A stretch of DNA of 64,000 nucleotides from Mesorhizobium sp. WSM4311. Its GTDB lineage: Bacteria; Pseudomonadota; Alphaproteobacteria; Rhizobiales; Rhizobiaceae. The stretch is from contig NZ_NSFV01000003.1 of the NCBI RefSeq assembly GCF_002295115.1, positions 372,001-436,000 on the forward strand, in the 5' to 3' direction. The notes beneath the pieces are model-generated. The model did no database searches and was not told where the DNA came from. It saw only the letters and a program-made list of their open reading frames with translations. Positions within the stretch are counted from its first letter, which is position 1. Each line of letters starts with the position of its first letter. Both the position numbers and the translations under genes were made by a program. Shown in pieces: positions 47,612 through 56,477 of this stretch.

Positions 47612-49162
47612 TCAACTCACCGTATCCGGCAGCTTCTCCTCGCGCCGCGCGATCAAATCCCTGAGACCCTCGGCAATACCCTCGTCGAGCTTCGGTTCCT
47701 CGTAATCGGCGAGCATGTTGCGCGCCTTCTCGCGGCCGCGCGTGTCGTGGTCCTTCGCCCCTTCGGCATTCCATTGTTCGTAGGAGTTGAAATCCATGAT
47801 CGAGGGCATGAAGAAGGCGGACTCGAAATGTTCGAGCGTGTGCTGGGTGCCGAGGAAATGGCCCTGCGGCCCAACCTCGCGGATCGCAGCCATGGCCTCC
47901 TTGAAATCGTCGAAGGACACCCCCCCGGCGTATTTGTACCAGCCGACAAGCTGCTCGCAGTCCGTCGCGAATTTCGAATAGCCGCAAGTCAGGCCGGCTT
48001 CCAGCCAGCCGGCGGAATGCCAGATGTAGTTGGCGCCGGACAGGATGGCGGCATGCATGAGCATGTTCGATTCGTAACCCGCCTGAGCGTCGTTCAGCTT
48101 CGAGCCGACATGGAATCCCGAGGTGCGCCACGGCAGCCGGTATTTCCGCGCCAGCGCGCCCATCAGATACATCATCTGGGCGGCCTCCGGGGTGCCGCCC
48201 ATCGGCGCGCCGGTCTTCATGTCGACCGTGACCATGAATTGGCCGTAGATTTGCGGCGAGCCTGGGCGGATGAGCTGGGTCAGCGCCACGCCGGCAAGCG
48301 CCTCGGCGTTGACCTGCGCCACCGCGCCGACGGCAGAAGCCGAGGTCGAAGCGCCGCACAGCGCGAAAGGCGCCAGGATCAGCGGCTGGTTGTGGCTCGC
48401 GTAGACCCGCATGGCGTCGATCATGGTGGCGTCCCATACCAGCGGCGAATTGCAGTTGGTGATTGCCACCAGCACAGGGTTGTCGCGTACGAACGCCTCG
48501 CCAAAGACGATGCCGGCCATCGCCATCGTGTCCTCGGCGCGCTCCTTCGACGTCACGATGCCCATGAACGGCTTGTCGGAATGCTTCAGCGCCGAGTGGA
48601 TGATGTGCAGATGCCGTTTCGGCACCGCGATTTCCATCGGCTCGCAGATCACCGAGCTCGAGGAATGCAGCGCCGGCGCCATGTAGGCCATTTTGTGGAA
48701 ATTGTTGAGGTCGGCGAGCGTGCCATAGCGCCTGACATTGTCGAGGTCGCGGACGTAGGGCGCGCCATACATCGGCACGAAAATCGAGTTCTTGCCGCCG
48801 ACGCGCACGGTGCGCTCGGGGTTGCGTGCATTGAGCGTGAACTCCGACGGAACCTTCGAGACGAGCTCCATCAGCAGCGCGCGGTCGATGCGGACACGCG
48901 TCTCCCTGACGTCGGCACCGACCGCCTTCCAGAGTTCGATCGCGCCGTCGTCGCGGAATTCGCAGCCCACCTCCTCGAGGATCTTGAGCGATTCCTCGTG
49001 GATCAGTTCCACCGCCTCGTTAGGCACGATCTCATAGACGGGGATGTTGCGAACCAAGGTCGGAAAGGAAGCGATCGGCGCGCTTCTGAGCGCCTTGCGG
49101 CCAACACGGCCACCGCCGCGGCGGTGGGTCTGTTCGGTCAATTCGACGGCCGGTACGTTCAT
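47612..49162 (-). CDS. MttB-family (trimethylamine methyltransferase-like) protein without pyrrolysine
   Basis: This 516-residue protein belongs to the COG5598/MttB superfamily, which transfers methyl groups from quaternary or tertiary amines to a corrinoid protein. The frame has no in-frame amber codon, so it is a non-pyrrolysine member like glycine betaine methyltransferases. AAGGAGG five bases before ATG 49162 decides the start. No corrinoid protein gene is adjacent. It is divergent from a LysR gene that shares a palindromic operator and is followed by a solute-binding protein gene, suggesting an uptake-and-demethylation pair for a betaine-like compound. Confidence 0.88.
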   Translation of the reverse strand: MNVPAVELTEQTHRRGGGRVGRKALRSAPIASFPTLVRNIPVYEIVPNEAVELIHEESLKILEEVGCEFRDDGAIELWKAVGADVRETRVRIDRALLMELVSKVPSEFTLNARNPERTVRVGGKNSIFVPMYGAPYVRDLDNVRRYGTLADLNNFHKMAYMAPALHSSSSVICEPMEIAVPKRHLHIIHSALKHSDKPFMGIVTSKERAEDTMAMAGIVFGEAFVRDNPVLVAITNCNSPLVWDATMIDAMRVYASHNQPLILAPFALCGASTSASAVGAVAQVNAEALAGVALTQLIRPGSPQIYGQFMVTVDMKTGAPMGGTPEAAQMMYLMGALARKYRLPWRTSGFHVGSKLNDAQAGYESNMLMHAAILSGANYIWHSAGWLEAGLTCGYSKFATDCEQLVGWYKYAGGVSFDDFKEAMAAIREVGPQGHFLGTQHTLEHFESAFFMPSIMDFNSYEQWNAEGAKDHDTRGREKARNMLADYEEPKLDEGIAEGLRDLIARREEKLPDTVS

Positions 49163-49237
49163 GGAGCCTCCTTCTTCCCGCCACCACGTTAGCGACCCGA
49201 AATATGGCTGTGACGCTGGAAAATCCTGATCTTCTGT

Positions 49238-49252
49238 ATAAGCTGTGCTTAT
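49238..49252. promoter_or_regulatory. LysR-type operator at the start of the LysR gene
   Basis: ATAAGC-TGT-GCTTAT is a perfect 6-bp inverted repeat with T-N11-A spacing (T39 to A51 within 49239-49251), as expected for LysR regulators. It overlaps the LysR start codon at 49251 and lies 76-90 bp before the divergent MttB-family start, so it could serve autorepression and activation of the neighbour. Confidence 0.6.
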
Positions 49253-50153
49253 GCGAAGCCTGCGCCACCTCCTGCCCTCCGCCGGCAGCCTGATCGTCTT
49301 CGAGGCGGCCGGCCGGCTGTCGAGCTTCACCGCCGCCGGGCGCGAGCTCGGCATGACGCAGGCAGCCGTCTCCTACGCGGTGCGGGGGCTGGAAGAGCAG
49401 CTCGGCGCCAAGCTGTTCCAGCGCCGCCACCGACAAGTCAGCCTGACCGAAGCCGGCGAACGCTTCCACGCCGATGTCTCGCTGGGGCTGTCGCATATCC
49501 GCAAGTCGGCCGAGGATCTGCGCCTGCAGGCGACCGGCGGCCACGTGACGCTCGCCGCATCGACCGCCTTCGGCTCGTTCTGGATGATGCCGCGCCTGCA
49601 GCAGTTCCGTGACGAATTGCCGGGCATCGACCTGCGCATCCAGACCGCCGACCGCGACCTCGACATCATCGCCGAAGGCATCCCGCTCGCCGTGCGCGGC
49701 GGCGAGCCCCGGGACTGGCCGGACTACCATTCGTTGCCGCTTGCCGATGAGGAGATCTTCCCCGTCGCCGGCACCAGCTACCTGGCCAAGTTCGGCATGC
49801 CGAAGACCGTCGGGGAATTGGCCAAGCACCGTCTCATCCATCTGGAGGAGCCGTATCGCGAGGCGGCGAGTTGGGACGAATGGTTCCAGTCGGCCGGCGG
49901 CAGCCTCGGCGACGCCGCGCGCGGCCTGCGCATCAATGATTATGGCCTGGTCATCCAGGGCGTGATGGAGGGGCAAGGCATCGCGCTCGGCTGGCGGCAC
50001 CTTGCCGAGCGGCTGCTGGCGACGGGACTTCTGGTGCAGGTGACGGACCACGTGCTCAAGACCGGCAAGGCGTTCTACGTCGTGTGGCCGAAGAACCGGG
50101 AGCTCAGCGACAATGCCCGCAAGGTAAGGGACTGGCTGGCGGCGCAGGCATAA
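49251..50153 (+). CDS. LysR family regulator (GcvA-like), divergent from the MttB-family gene
   Basis: This 300-residue protein has an N-terminal winged helix-turn-helix (about residues 10-68; [25 protein letters not shown]) and a LysR substrate domain. It resembles the GcvA group. It is divergent from the MttB-family gene with an 88-bp gap holding a perfect LysR-type palindrome and is the likely activator of that pair. ATG 49251 is used; a GTG two codons earlier is possible. Confidence 0.9.
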   Translation: MRSLRHLLPSAGSLIVFEAAGRLSSFTAAGRELGMTQAAVSYAVRGLEEQLGAKLFQRRHRQVSLTEAGERFHADVSLGLSHIRKSAEDLRLQATGGHVTLAASTAFGSFWMMPRLQQFRDELPGIDLRIQTADRDLDIIAEGIPLAVRGGEPRDWPDYHSLPLADEEIFPVAGTSYLAKFGMPKTVGELAKHRLIHLEEPYREAASWDEWFQSAGGSLGDAARGLRINDYGLVIQGVMEGQGIALGWRHLAERLLATGLLVQVTDHVLKTGKAFYVVWPKNRELSDNARKVRDWLAAQA

Positions 50154-50220
50154 AGCCGTTTCACCGTTCCACCGCAGTTCGCCCTCGCCCGCACGACACG
50201 AATCCTCCTATACTGTCGCC

Positions 50221-52110
50221 ATGCCCATTCGCCAGCTTTCCGAAACGATGATCAACCAGATCGCCGCCGGCGAAGTCATCGAGCGTCCGGCGAGCGTGGT
50301 CAAGGAACTGGTCGAGAATGCGCTCGATGCTGGCGCATCACGCATCGAAATCGTCACCTCAGGTGGCGGGCTGAACCTGATCCGCGTCACTGATGACGGT
50401 TCCGGCATCCCCGAGCCGGAGCTTTCGCTGGCGATCGCGCGCCACTGCACCTCCAAACTCGCCGAGGATATCAACGACATCCGCTCGCTCGGCTTTCGCG
50501 GCGAGGCGCTGCCGTCGATCGGCTCGGTATCGCGGCTGTCGATCCGCTCGCGCACGGCTTTGGGCGACAGCGCCGCCGAGATCGGCATAGAGGGCGGCCG
50601 CGTGCTGCCCGTCAGACCGGCGGCAGCCAACCGCGGCACAACCGTCGAGGTGCGCGACCTGTTCTTCGCCACGCCGGCGCGGCTCAAATTCATGAAGGGC
50701 GAGCGGGCTGAAAGCTCGGCGACCAGCGATGTGGTCAAGCGCATCGCCATCGCCTTCCCGGCCGTGCGGTTCACGCTGGCGGGTTCCGACCGCTCGACGC
50801 TGGAATTGCCGGCGACCGACGACAGTCCGGAAGGCAGCCTGCGCCGCGTCGCCCAGGTGATGGGAGCCGAATTTCCCGACAATTCCATCGCCATCGACGC
50901 GATGCGCGAAGGCGTGCACCTGACCGGCCATGTGTCGATCCCGTCCTTCACCCGCGCCAACGCGCTGCAGCAATATGCCTATGTCAACGGCAGGCCGGTG
51001 CGCGACAAGCTGATCGCCGGCGCCATCCGCGGCGCCTTCGCCGATGTGCTGCCGCGTGACCGCCACGCGGTGACGGTGCTGTTTCTTACGCTCGATCCGG
51101 CCATCGTCGACGTCAATGTCCACCCGGCCAAGGCCGATGTGCGCTTCCGCGATCCGGGCCTGGTGCGCGGGCTGATCGTCGGCGCCATCCGCCAGGCCCT
51201 GGCCGATGCCGGCATCCGCTCGGCCACGACGGGAGCCGCGGGCATGGTGGCGGCGTTCCGGCCCGGTGCCGCGCCTTACAATCATGGCGGCCCGGCCAAT
51301 GGCCATCGCAGCTACGAAGCGGCCTACCGCGCTTCCGGCTCCACCGGTTTCGATCCCTCGCGCTCGCCGCAGCGGCCGCTCGACATGCAATTCGCGGGTG
51401 CGGGTTTCGAAGGCGCAGGCGCAAGGAATGGCGGGTTTGGTGAACCCGGCCAGGCGGCGTTTGATACCGGCCCGCTCGCCAGCGCCGATGCGCGCGCCGG
51501 ACAGAGCGAGGCGGCCGATACGCTGCTTGGCACGGTGCTCGGTGCGGCGCGCGCCCAGGTGCACGAAAACTACATCGTTGCCCAGACCAGGGATTCGCTC
51601 GTCATCGTCGACCAGCACGCGGCGCATGAGCGGCTGGTCTATGAAGCCTTGAAGAACGCGCTGCACTCGCGACCCGTCCCCTCGCAGATGCTGCTCCTGC
51701 CGGAGATCATCGATCTGCCGGAAGAGGACGCCGAGCGGCTCGCCATGCATTCCGAAACGCTCGCCCGCTTCGGTCTCGGCATCGAGCGTTTCGGCCCGGG
51801 CGCTGTTGCCGTGCGCGAGACGCCGTCGATGCTGGGCGAAACCAATGTCCGGCAATTGGTGCGCGACCTCGCCGACGAGATCGCCGACAACGACACGGTC
51901 GATACACTCACGGAAAGGCTGGACAAGATCGCCGCCACCATGGCCTGCCACGGCTCGGTGCGTTCCGGCCGGCTGCTCAAGGCCGAGGAGATGAACGCGC
52001 TGCTGCGCCAGATGGAAGCGACGCCGGGATCCGGCACCTGCAACCATGGCCGCCCGACCTATATCGAGCTGAAGCTCGCCGATATCGAGCGGCTGTTCGG
52101 GCGGCGGTAG
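50221..52110 (+). CDS. mutL: DNA mismatch repair protein MutL
   Basis: This 629-residue GHKL ATPase couples MutS mismatch recognition to repair. The N-terminal ATPase motifs are [17 protein letters not shown] and [13 protein letters not shown], followed by a central variable linker (about residues 340-440) and a C-terminal dimerisation domain. The metal motif [12 protein letters not shown] (DQHA-x2-E-x4-E, about residue 460) with ACHGSVRSG and CNHGRPT indicates an endonuclease-active MutL, as in organisms without MutH. It stands alone after the LysR gene. Confidence 0.97.
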   Translation: MPIRQLSETMINQIAAGEVIERPASVVKELVENALDAGASRIEIVTSGGGLNLIRVTDDGSGIPEPELSLAIARHCTSKLAEDINDIRSLGFRGEALPSIGSVSRLSIRSRTALGDSAAEIGIEGGRVLPVRPAAANRGTTVEVRDLFFATPARLKFMKGERAESSATSDVVKRIAIAFPAVRFTLAGSDRSTLELPATDDSPEGSLRRVAQVMGAEFPDNSIAIDAMREGVHLTGHVSIPSFTRANALQQYAYVNGRPVRDKLIAGAIRGAFADVLPRDRHAVTVLFLTLDPAIVDVNVHPAKADVRFRDPGLVRGLIVGAIRQALADAGIRSATTGAAGMVAAFRPGAAPYNHGGPANGHRSYEAAYRASGSTGFDPSRSPQRPLDMQFAGAGFEGAGARNGGFGEPGQAAFDTGPLASADARAGQSEAADTLLGTVLGAARAQVHENYIVAQTRDSLVIVDQHAAHERLVYEALKNALHSRPVPSQMLLLPEIIDLPEEDAERLAMHSETLARFGLGIERFGPGAVAVRETPSMLGETNVRQLVRDLADEIADNDTVDTLTERLDKIAATMACHGSVRSGRLLKAEEMNALLRQMEATPGSGTCNHGRPTYIELKLADIERLFGRR

Positions 52111-52153
52111 GTGGATGCTCGCCGCAGTGCTTTCTCTTCGGTCGTTTACGAAT

Positions 52154-52504
52154 TCAAACTTCGTCCAGAGGTTCGAACTTCTCACGGACGAATTTTCCTT
52201 CGACTCTAAAAAAGGCAGTTCCGAAAGGAGCTTCTAAGCAGGACGCTATAAGCGGGTCGTAATTCGCAATTGTATTGACATCGTACAAGCCAAAATTATT
52301 TGGGTTATCGGTGTACTCGTCAGATTCATCACCGGCGAAAAAGCGCCAACCGCTGTCGGCCGGATGATCTGGCGTTTCGCGGTAGAGATAGCCGACTTGC
52401 GCGCCGTCCACGGTGATCCGGTCAGCAGCAATACAGCTGCCGTAGCCAATCGCGATCGGGCGAAACGTCGATGCGTCCCGAAAAAACGTCTTCGGCATTC
52501 TCAA
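52154..52504 (-). CDS. DUF2185 (Imm33-like) protein
   Basis: This 116-residue protein resembles the DUF2185 family (CIAADRITVDG, VGYLYRETP, SGWRFFAGDESDEY, NNFGLYDVNTIANYDP). In polymorphic toxin loci such proteins act as immunity proteins (Imm33), but no toxin gene is near. The GC content is clearly lower than that of the flanking mutL and EamA genes, suggesting acquisition as an orphan. ATG 52504 or ATG 52498 may be the start. Confidence 0.72.
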   Translation of the reverse strand: MRMPKTFFRDASTFRPIAIGYGSCIAADRITVDGAQVGYLYRETPDHPADSGWRFFAGDESDEYTDNPNNFGLYDVNTIANYDPLIASCLEAPFGTAFFRVEGKFVREKFEPLDEV

Positions 52505-52568
52505 CTCGCTGCTGCGCCCGTATCTCTAGTCAGCTGAGTACCCCGCCAACAGTCAAGTACCGCTCGCA

Positions 52569-53462
52569 TCACCTCTTCAAATTCACCACGATGACACCGC
52601 CGAGCGCCAGCGCGCCGCCGAGGATGCCGAGCAGTGTCGGCACTTCGCCCAGCCAGAAGAAGCCGATCAGGGCAGACATCGGCGAAACCAGGTAGAGGAA
52701 GTTCGAGGCGCGCGCTGCCGGCAGGCGCGATAAGGCCGTCGCCCAGGCGGCATAGGCGATCAGGCTCGGCACGATGCCGAGAAAGATCACGGCGCCGAGG
52801 CCGGCGGTGTTGGCGACGGCTGCCTGCGCAAAGCCGCTCGGCAGAAAGGGGGACAGGCAAAGCGCTCCGAGCACCATGTTGGAGGCCGAGATGGTCAACG
52901 GGTGATGGCGGGCAAATAGCGGCTTCTGGACGATGGTGTTGACGGCCGAACAGAGCGCGGAGCCAAGCACGAGCAGTGCGCCAGCATTGAAATGCAAGCC
53001 TTGTCCGTCTGCCATTGCTATGACGCCGATGCCGGCGAAGGATATCGCCGTGCCAGCCCAGGCCCACCTTGAAAAGCGTTCGCCCAGAAGCGCCATCGCC
53101 ATGATGGCGGTGAAGATCGGGCTGACATTGATGATGAAGCCGGCGGCTCCAGCCGAGACGGTCAGCTCGCCGAAATTGAGCATGGCGGTGTAGAGCGCGA
53201 CGAAAATTGCCCCGCCAAAGACGAGGCGCCACACCTCGTCGAGCCTGGGCAGCGCCGGACGCTTGACTGCAAGGAAGATCGCCGCCGGCACCGCGGCGAT
53301 GGCAAAGCGCAGGGAGCCCAGTTCCAGCGGCCCGAAGGCGGCAAGGCCGGCGCGGATGGCCGGAAAAGCAGAGGCCCAGCCGACCACCGTCAGCGCCACG
53401 GCGATGGCGGCCGTGGTGTCCATCCGCTGTGTCTGATTCAACGTGCCCGTCATCGCGCTCAT
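52569..53462 (-). CDS. EamA/DMT superfamily transporter
   Basis: This 297-residue inner-membrane protein has ten predicted helices in two EamA repeats (RhaT/YdcZ-like drug/metabolite transporters). ATG 53462 has GAGGA eight bases upstream, which excludes the 28-codon extension. It is divergent from a LysR gene, suggesting regulated export of a metabolite; the substrate is not predictable. The start regions of the two genes are 86 bp apart. Confidence 0.9.
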   Translation of the reverse strand: MSAMTGTLNQTQRMDTTAAIAVALTVVGWASAFPAIRAGLAAFGPLELGSLRFAIAAVPAAIFLAVKRPALPRLDEVWRLVFGGAIFVALYTAMLNFGELTVSAGAAGFIINVSPIFTAIMAMALLGERFSRWAWAGTAISFAGIGVIAMADGQGLHFNAGALLVLGSALCSAVNTIVQKPLFARHHPLTISASNMVLGALCLSPFLPSGFAQAAVANTAGLGAVIFLGIVPSLIAYAAWATALSRLPAARASNFLYLVSPMSALIGFFWLGEVPTLLGILGGALALGGVIVVNLKR

Positions 53463-53548
53463 CTCACCGTCCTCATGCTGTTCCCGTCCTGGAGGCCACA
53501 AAACGCCTTTTCCCGCCTGTTGACAAACGACCAAATCGAGGATCACCT

Positions 53549-54481
53549 GTGACTATGGATCACAGCTCAGACACAATGGTGCCGCTCGAAACCCTGCGTG
53601 CCTTCGACGCGGCGGCACGAACCGGCAGTTTTTCCGCGGCCGCCGAAAAGCTCAACATCACCCACGGGGCCATCAGCCGTCAGATCGCCAAGCTCGAGGA
53701 CTGGCTGGGCCTGAAAGTGTTCGATCGCGGCGCGCGCGGCGTGACGCTGACGATCGAAGGCAACCGGCTGCATCTGCGCACGTCGGAGGCTTTCGCGCTG
53801 ATTTCGAGCCATTCCGACCGCTGGGTCGAGCCGCGCGGCACGGCGGTGGTGCGGCTGACCTCGATCCCCTCGGTGAGCGGGCTGTGGCTGATGCCGCGCA
53901 TGGCCGCGCTGGAGAACAATCCTTCCAAGCTGCGCATCGTGCTCGACGTCGACATCCGCCAGGCCGACCTTGCCGATGAAGGCATCGATCTGTCGATCCG
54001 CTGCGGCCGTGGAGTCATTCCGGGCCGTGTTTCGGTGCAGCTGTTCGAGGAACATGTCTTCCCTGTCGCATCGACCGAGCTGGCACGGGACATCGGGCGC
54101 GGCGACCCGGCCCGGCTGCTTAAATTTCCGCTGATCAACGATTCCGACGCCTCCGGCTGGCGTGCCTGGTTCGCCGCGCAAGGCATGGACTATCGCCCGC
54201 GCCCGCAGGATCGCCGCTTCGAGGACTACAACCTGGTGCTCGATGCCGCAGCCTATGGGCTCGGCATCGCGCTGGCGCGTCCGCCGCTAACCGGACATCA
54301 GCTGCAGTCTGGCCGCATCACCGCGGTCGACGAGCGTACCGCGCTCAACCCGGTTTCCTATTGGCTCGACCGGCCGCTGGGACGGCCGCGCACGGCGGCG
54401 GCCGACCTTGCCCGCCGCATCGCGCGGCAGGCCGGATTGGCGCCGGACAAGATCGAGGCGTTCATCGAAGCGGAGCGATAG
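53549..54481 (+). CDS. LysR family regulator (GcvA-like), divergent from the EamA gene
   Basis: This 310-residue protein has the winged helix at about residues 12-70 (GSFSAAAEKLNITHGAISRQIAKLE) and a LysR effector domain. GTG 53549 has GAGGA six bases upstream, better placed than for ATG 53555, so the GTG is preferred. It probably controls the divergent EamA transporter gene and itself. Confidence 0.9.
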   Translation: MTMDHSSDTMVPLETLRAFDAAARTGSFSAAAEKLNITHGAISRQIAKLEDWLGLKVFDRGARGVTLTIEGNRLHLRTSEAFALISSHSDRWVEPRGTAVVRLTSIPSVSGLWLMPRMAALENNPSKLRIVLDVDIRQADLADEGIDLSIRCGRGVIPGRVSVQLFEEHVFPVASTELARDIGRGDPARLLKFPLINDSDASGWRAWFAAQGMDYRPRPQDRRFEDYNLVLDAAAYGLGIALARPPLTGHQLQSGRITAVDERTALNPVSYWLDRPLGRPRTAAADLARRIARQAGLAPDKIEAFIEAER

Positions 54482-54506
54482 GTCTCCCGGCCTATCTTCG
54501 ATTCGT

Positions 54507-55097
54507 TCAGCGAAGCAGCAGCAGAACGAATCCGAACATCATTGTTGCCAGCAAACCGGTCATGATCGAAACAAAGCCGATTCTCACCAGCAGGCCCTCG
54601 GGATTGGGTACGGCGGCGGCGTGAGATTGATTGGCTGGCCTTCGCCGTCCCGACGACATCCCCATGGCGGCGTTTTGCGGCACCGGAACCTGCGACGGGA
54701 TAAACGACAACAAGGACACCCCGGCAGCCCTGGCGGGCGCGTTGTCATTGGCCGTTGCCGAAGGCGGCACGGCGCCGCGCTGCGTTTCGGCTTCGGGCGC
54801 TGTTCTCCTCGCCAGTACCGTTGCCAACACCGCCTCGTCCCGTGTGTCGAGCTGGGCCTGATAGGCCTCGACGATGCCGGAAGAAGCAATCTGCTGCGAT
54901 TTGACGGCCATCGGCGCCGCCGGCATCGCCAGCAAAGCGGGCGCCGTGCGTTGCGCGAACAAAGAGGGCGCGGCGGGCTGGACCAGTTCCCTGACCAGCG
55001 CCGTCCTGACCGGATCGGCCTTCGCCGACGGCACGGGTTGCGGCGTCATCGCCTCCTTGAGCAAGGAAGCCAGGCGGGCGGAAGAAATATCCATCAT
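54507..55097 (-). CDS. Hypothetical tail-anchored membrane protein
   Basis: This 196-residue protein is rich in Ala, Pro, Val and Gln, with low complexity over residues 20-160 and one hydrophobic C-terminal segment (about residues 172-195, ending FGFVLLLLR). No known domain was recognised. The layout suggests an inner-membrane tail anchor with a cytoplasmic N-terminus. It stands alone between a LysR gene and the DUF2093 gene. Confidence 0.6.
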   Translation of the reverse strand: MMDISSARLASLLKEAMTPQPVPSAKADPVRTALVRELVQPAAPSLFAQRTAPALLAMPAAPMAVKSQQIASSGIVEAYQAQLDTRDEAVLATVLARRTAPEAETQRGAVPPSATANDNAPARAAGVSLLSFIPSQVPVPQNAAMGMSSGRRRPANQSHAAAVPNPEGLLVRIGFVSIMTGLLATMMFGFVLLLLR

Positions 55098-55220
55098 GCC
55101 CCCGATAAAAGCGCTTTTCGCACCTGTCCTAGTGCCTCAGCATTGTCCGAGGCTTGTCGCAAGCTTGACCCGGCCGCGGATTTGTGGCGATGAAATCTGT
55201 ATGACACTTGGCACCACCGC

Positions 55221-55454
55221 ATGATGAACCGTTTCGAAGGCCCGGGCGGCAAGGAAGCCCGCATCCGCTATCTCGATGGCGATTTCCAGGTCACCAGTCC
55301 CGGCTCGTTCGTGCGCTGTGCGGTGACCGGGGAAAACATCCCCCTGGACGAGCTGAAATACTGGAGCGTCGCCAGGCAGGAGCCCTACGTCAATGCCACC
55401 GCTTCGCTGCGCCGCGAAATCGAGATGCATCCGGAGCTGCGCAAGCGTAGCTAG
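55221..55454 (+). CDS. DUF2093 domain protein
   Basis: This 77-residue protein matches the small alphaproteobacterial family DUF2093 (RIRYLDGDFQV, VRCAVTGENIPLDELKYWSV, QEPYVNA). The function is unknown. Its 3' end overlaps the convergent lpxK stop by four bases, an arrangement typical of rhizobia. The start is one of two adjacent ATGs at 55221 and 55224. Confidence 0.88.
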   Translation: MMNRFEGPGGKEARIRYLDGDFQVTSPGSFVRCAVTGENIPLDELKYWSVARQEPYVNATASLRREIEMHPELRKRS

Positions 55455-56476
55455 CTTCTCAGCCTGCGCTGCCGCCAGGCATCGAGCGTTTCCTCGATGA
55501 TGCGCTCGGGCACATGGTCGAGCTCGAAAACCGTGTCGATTTCCAGCACCTCGAGCCTGTCGAGAAAGTCCTGCGAGGCGCCGTGGCGCAACCGGGCGGC
55601 GTCCTTGGCCGTGGTGATGAGCCCCAGCCCTTCGGCGCGCGCCGTCACCGCCAGTTCGCCGAGTTCGTCCTCGGCGTAGAAATGATGGTCCGGAAAGGGT
55701 TTTGAGAGGACCACCTCACCGCCGGCCTCGCGCACCGTGTCGAAGAATTTGTCGGGATGGCCGATGCCGGCGAAGGCCAGGAACCGCTTGCCGGCAAGCC
55801 CGGTCTTGCTGCGGGGCTCCGTGTGCGCCTCGAAGATTGGCCGGCCGGCACGCGCCGCCTGGCGCACCACGGCATCGGCGGCGGTGCCCTCGCCCATCTT
55901 CAACAGCCCGCTGGTGAAGACCAGTTGGTCAACGATCTTTGCCCTGAGCGGGCCGCCCGGAATGACGCGGCCATTGCCGATGCCGTAGCGGGCGTCGACG
56001 ACGATCAGCGCATAGTCGATATGGATGCGCGCGCTCTGAAAGCCATCATCCATGATCAGGAAATCGCAGCCATGCTTTGCCAAGAGCAGCCGGGCGCCGG
56101 CGGCGCGGTTCGGCGTCACCGCGACCGGGGCGTGTTCGGCCAGCAGCAGCGGCTCGTCGCCGACATGCTTGGCGGCATCGTGATTGATATCGACGACATG
56201 CGGTTCGGCGAACGAACCGCCATGGCCGCGCGACAGGAAGCCGGGCTTCAGCCGCATGCGCTTGGCCTGTTGGGCGAGCGCGATGGCGACCGGTGTCTTG
56301 CCGGTGCCGCCAACGGTGAAATTGCCGACGCACAGGACCGGTGCCTCGATCTTCTCACGCCTGGCCCGCCGCATGCCGCGGCCGGCAACGAGCGCATAGA
56401 CGGCCGACAGCGGCGACAGCGCCAGGACTTTCCAGTCCGGCTCTTCCCACCAGAATGGTGGTGCTTCGGAGGCCAC
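55451..56476 (-). CDS. lpxK: Tetraacyldisaccharide 4'-kinase LpxK
   Basis: This 341-residue inner-membrane kinase phosphorylates the lipid A disaccharide at position 4'. Residues about 10-30 form the membrane-associated N-terminus; the P-loop is GGTGKTPVAIAL (about residues 57-68), and DDGFQ (about 142) is the LpxK hallmark. The start is GTG 56476, one base past the waaA stop. It is the last gene of the pmbA-to-lpxK operon. Confidence 0.95.
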   Translation of the reverse strand: MASEAPPFWWEEPDWKVLALSPLSAVYALVAGRGMRRARREKIEAPVLCVGNFTVGGTGKTPVAIALAQQAKRMRLKPGFLSRGHGGSFAEPHVVDINHDAAKHVGDEPLLLAEHAPVAVTPNRAAGARLLLAKHGCDFLIMDDGFQSARIHIDYALIVVDARYGIGNGRVIPGGPLRAKIVDQLVFTSGLLKMGEGTAADAVVRQAARAGRPIFEAHTEPRSKTGLAGKRFLAFAGIGHPDKFFDTVREAGGEVVLSKPFPDHHFYAEDELGELAVTARAEGLGLITTAKDAARLRHGASQDFLDRLEVLEIDTVFELDHVPERIIEETLDAWRQRRLRS

Positions 56477-56477
56477 G

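Noticed and set aside
47612..49162. Possible pyrrolysine-containing MttB
   Set aside because: The reading frame is uninterrupted and contains no in-frame amber codon, so it is a non-pyrrolysine member of the superfamily.
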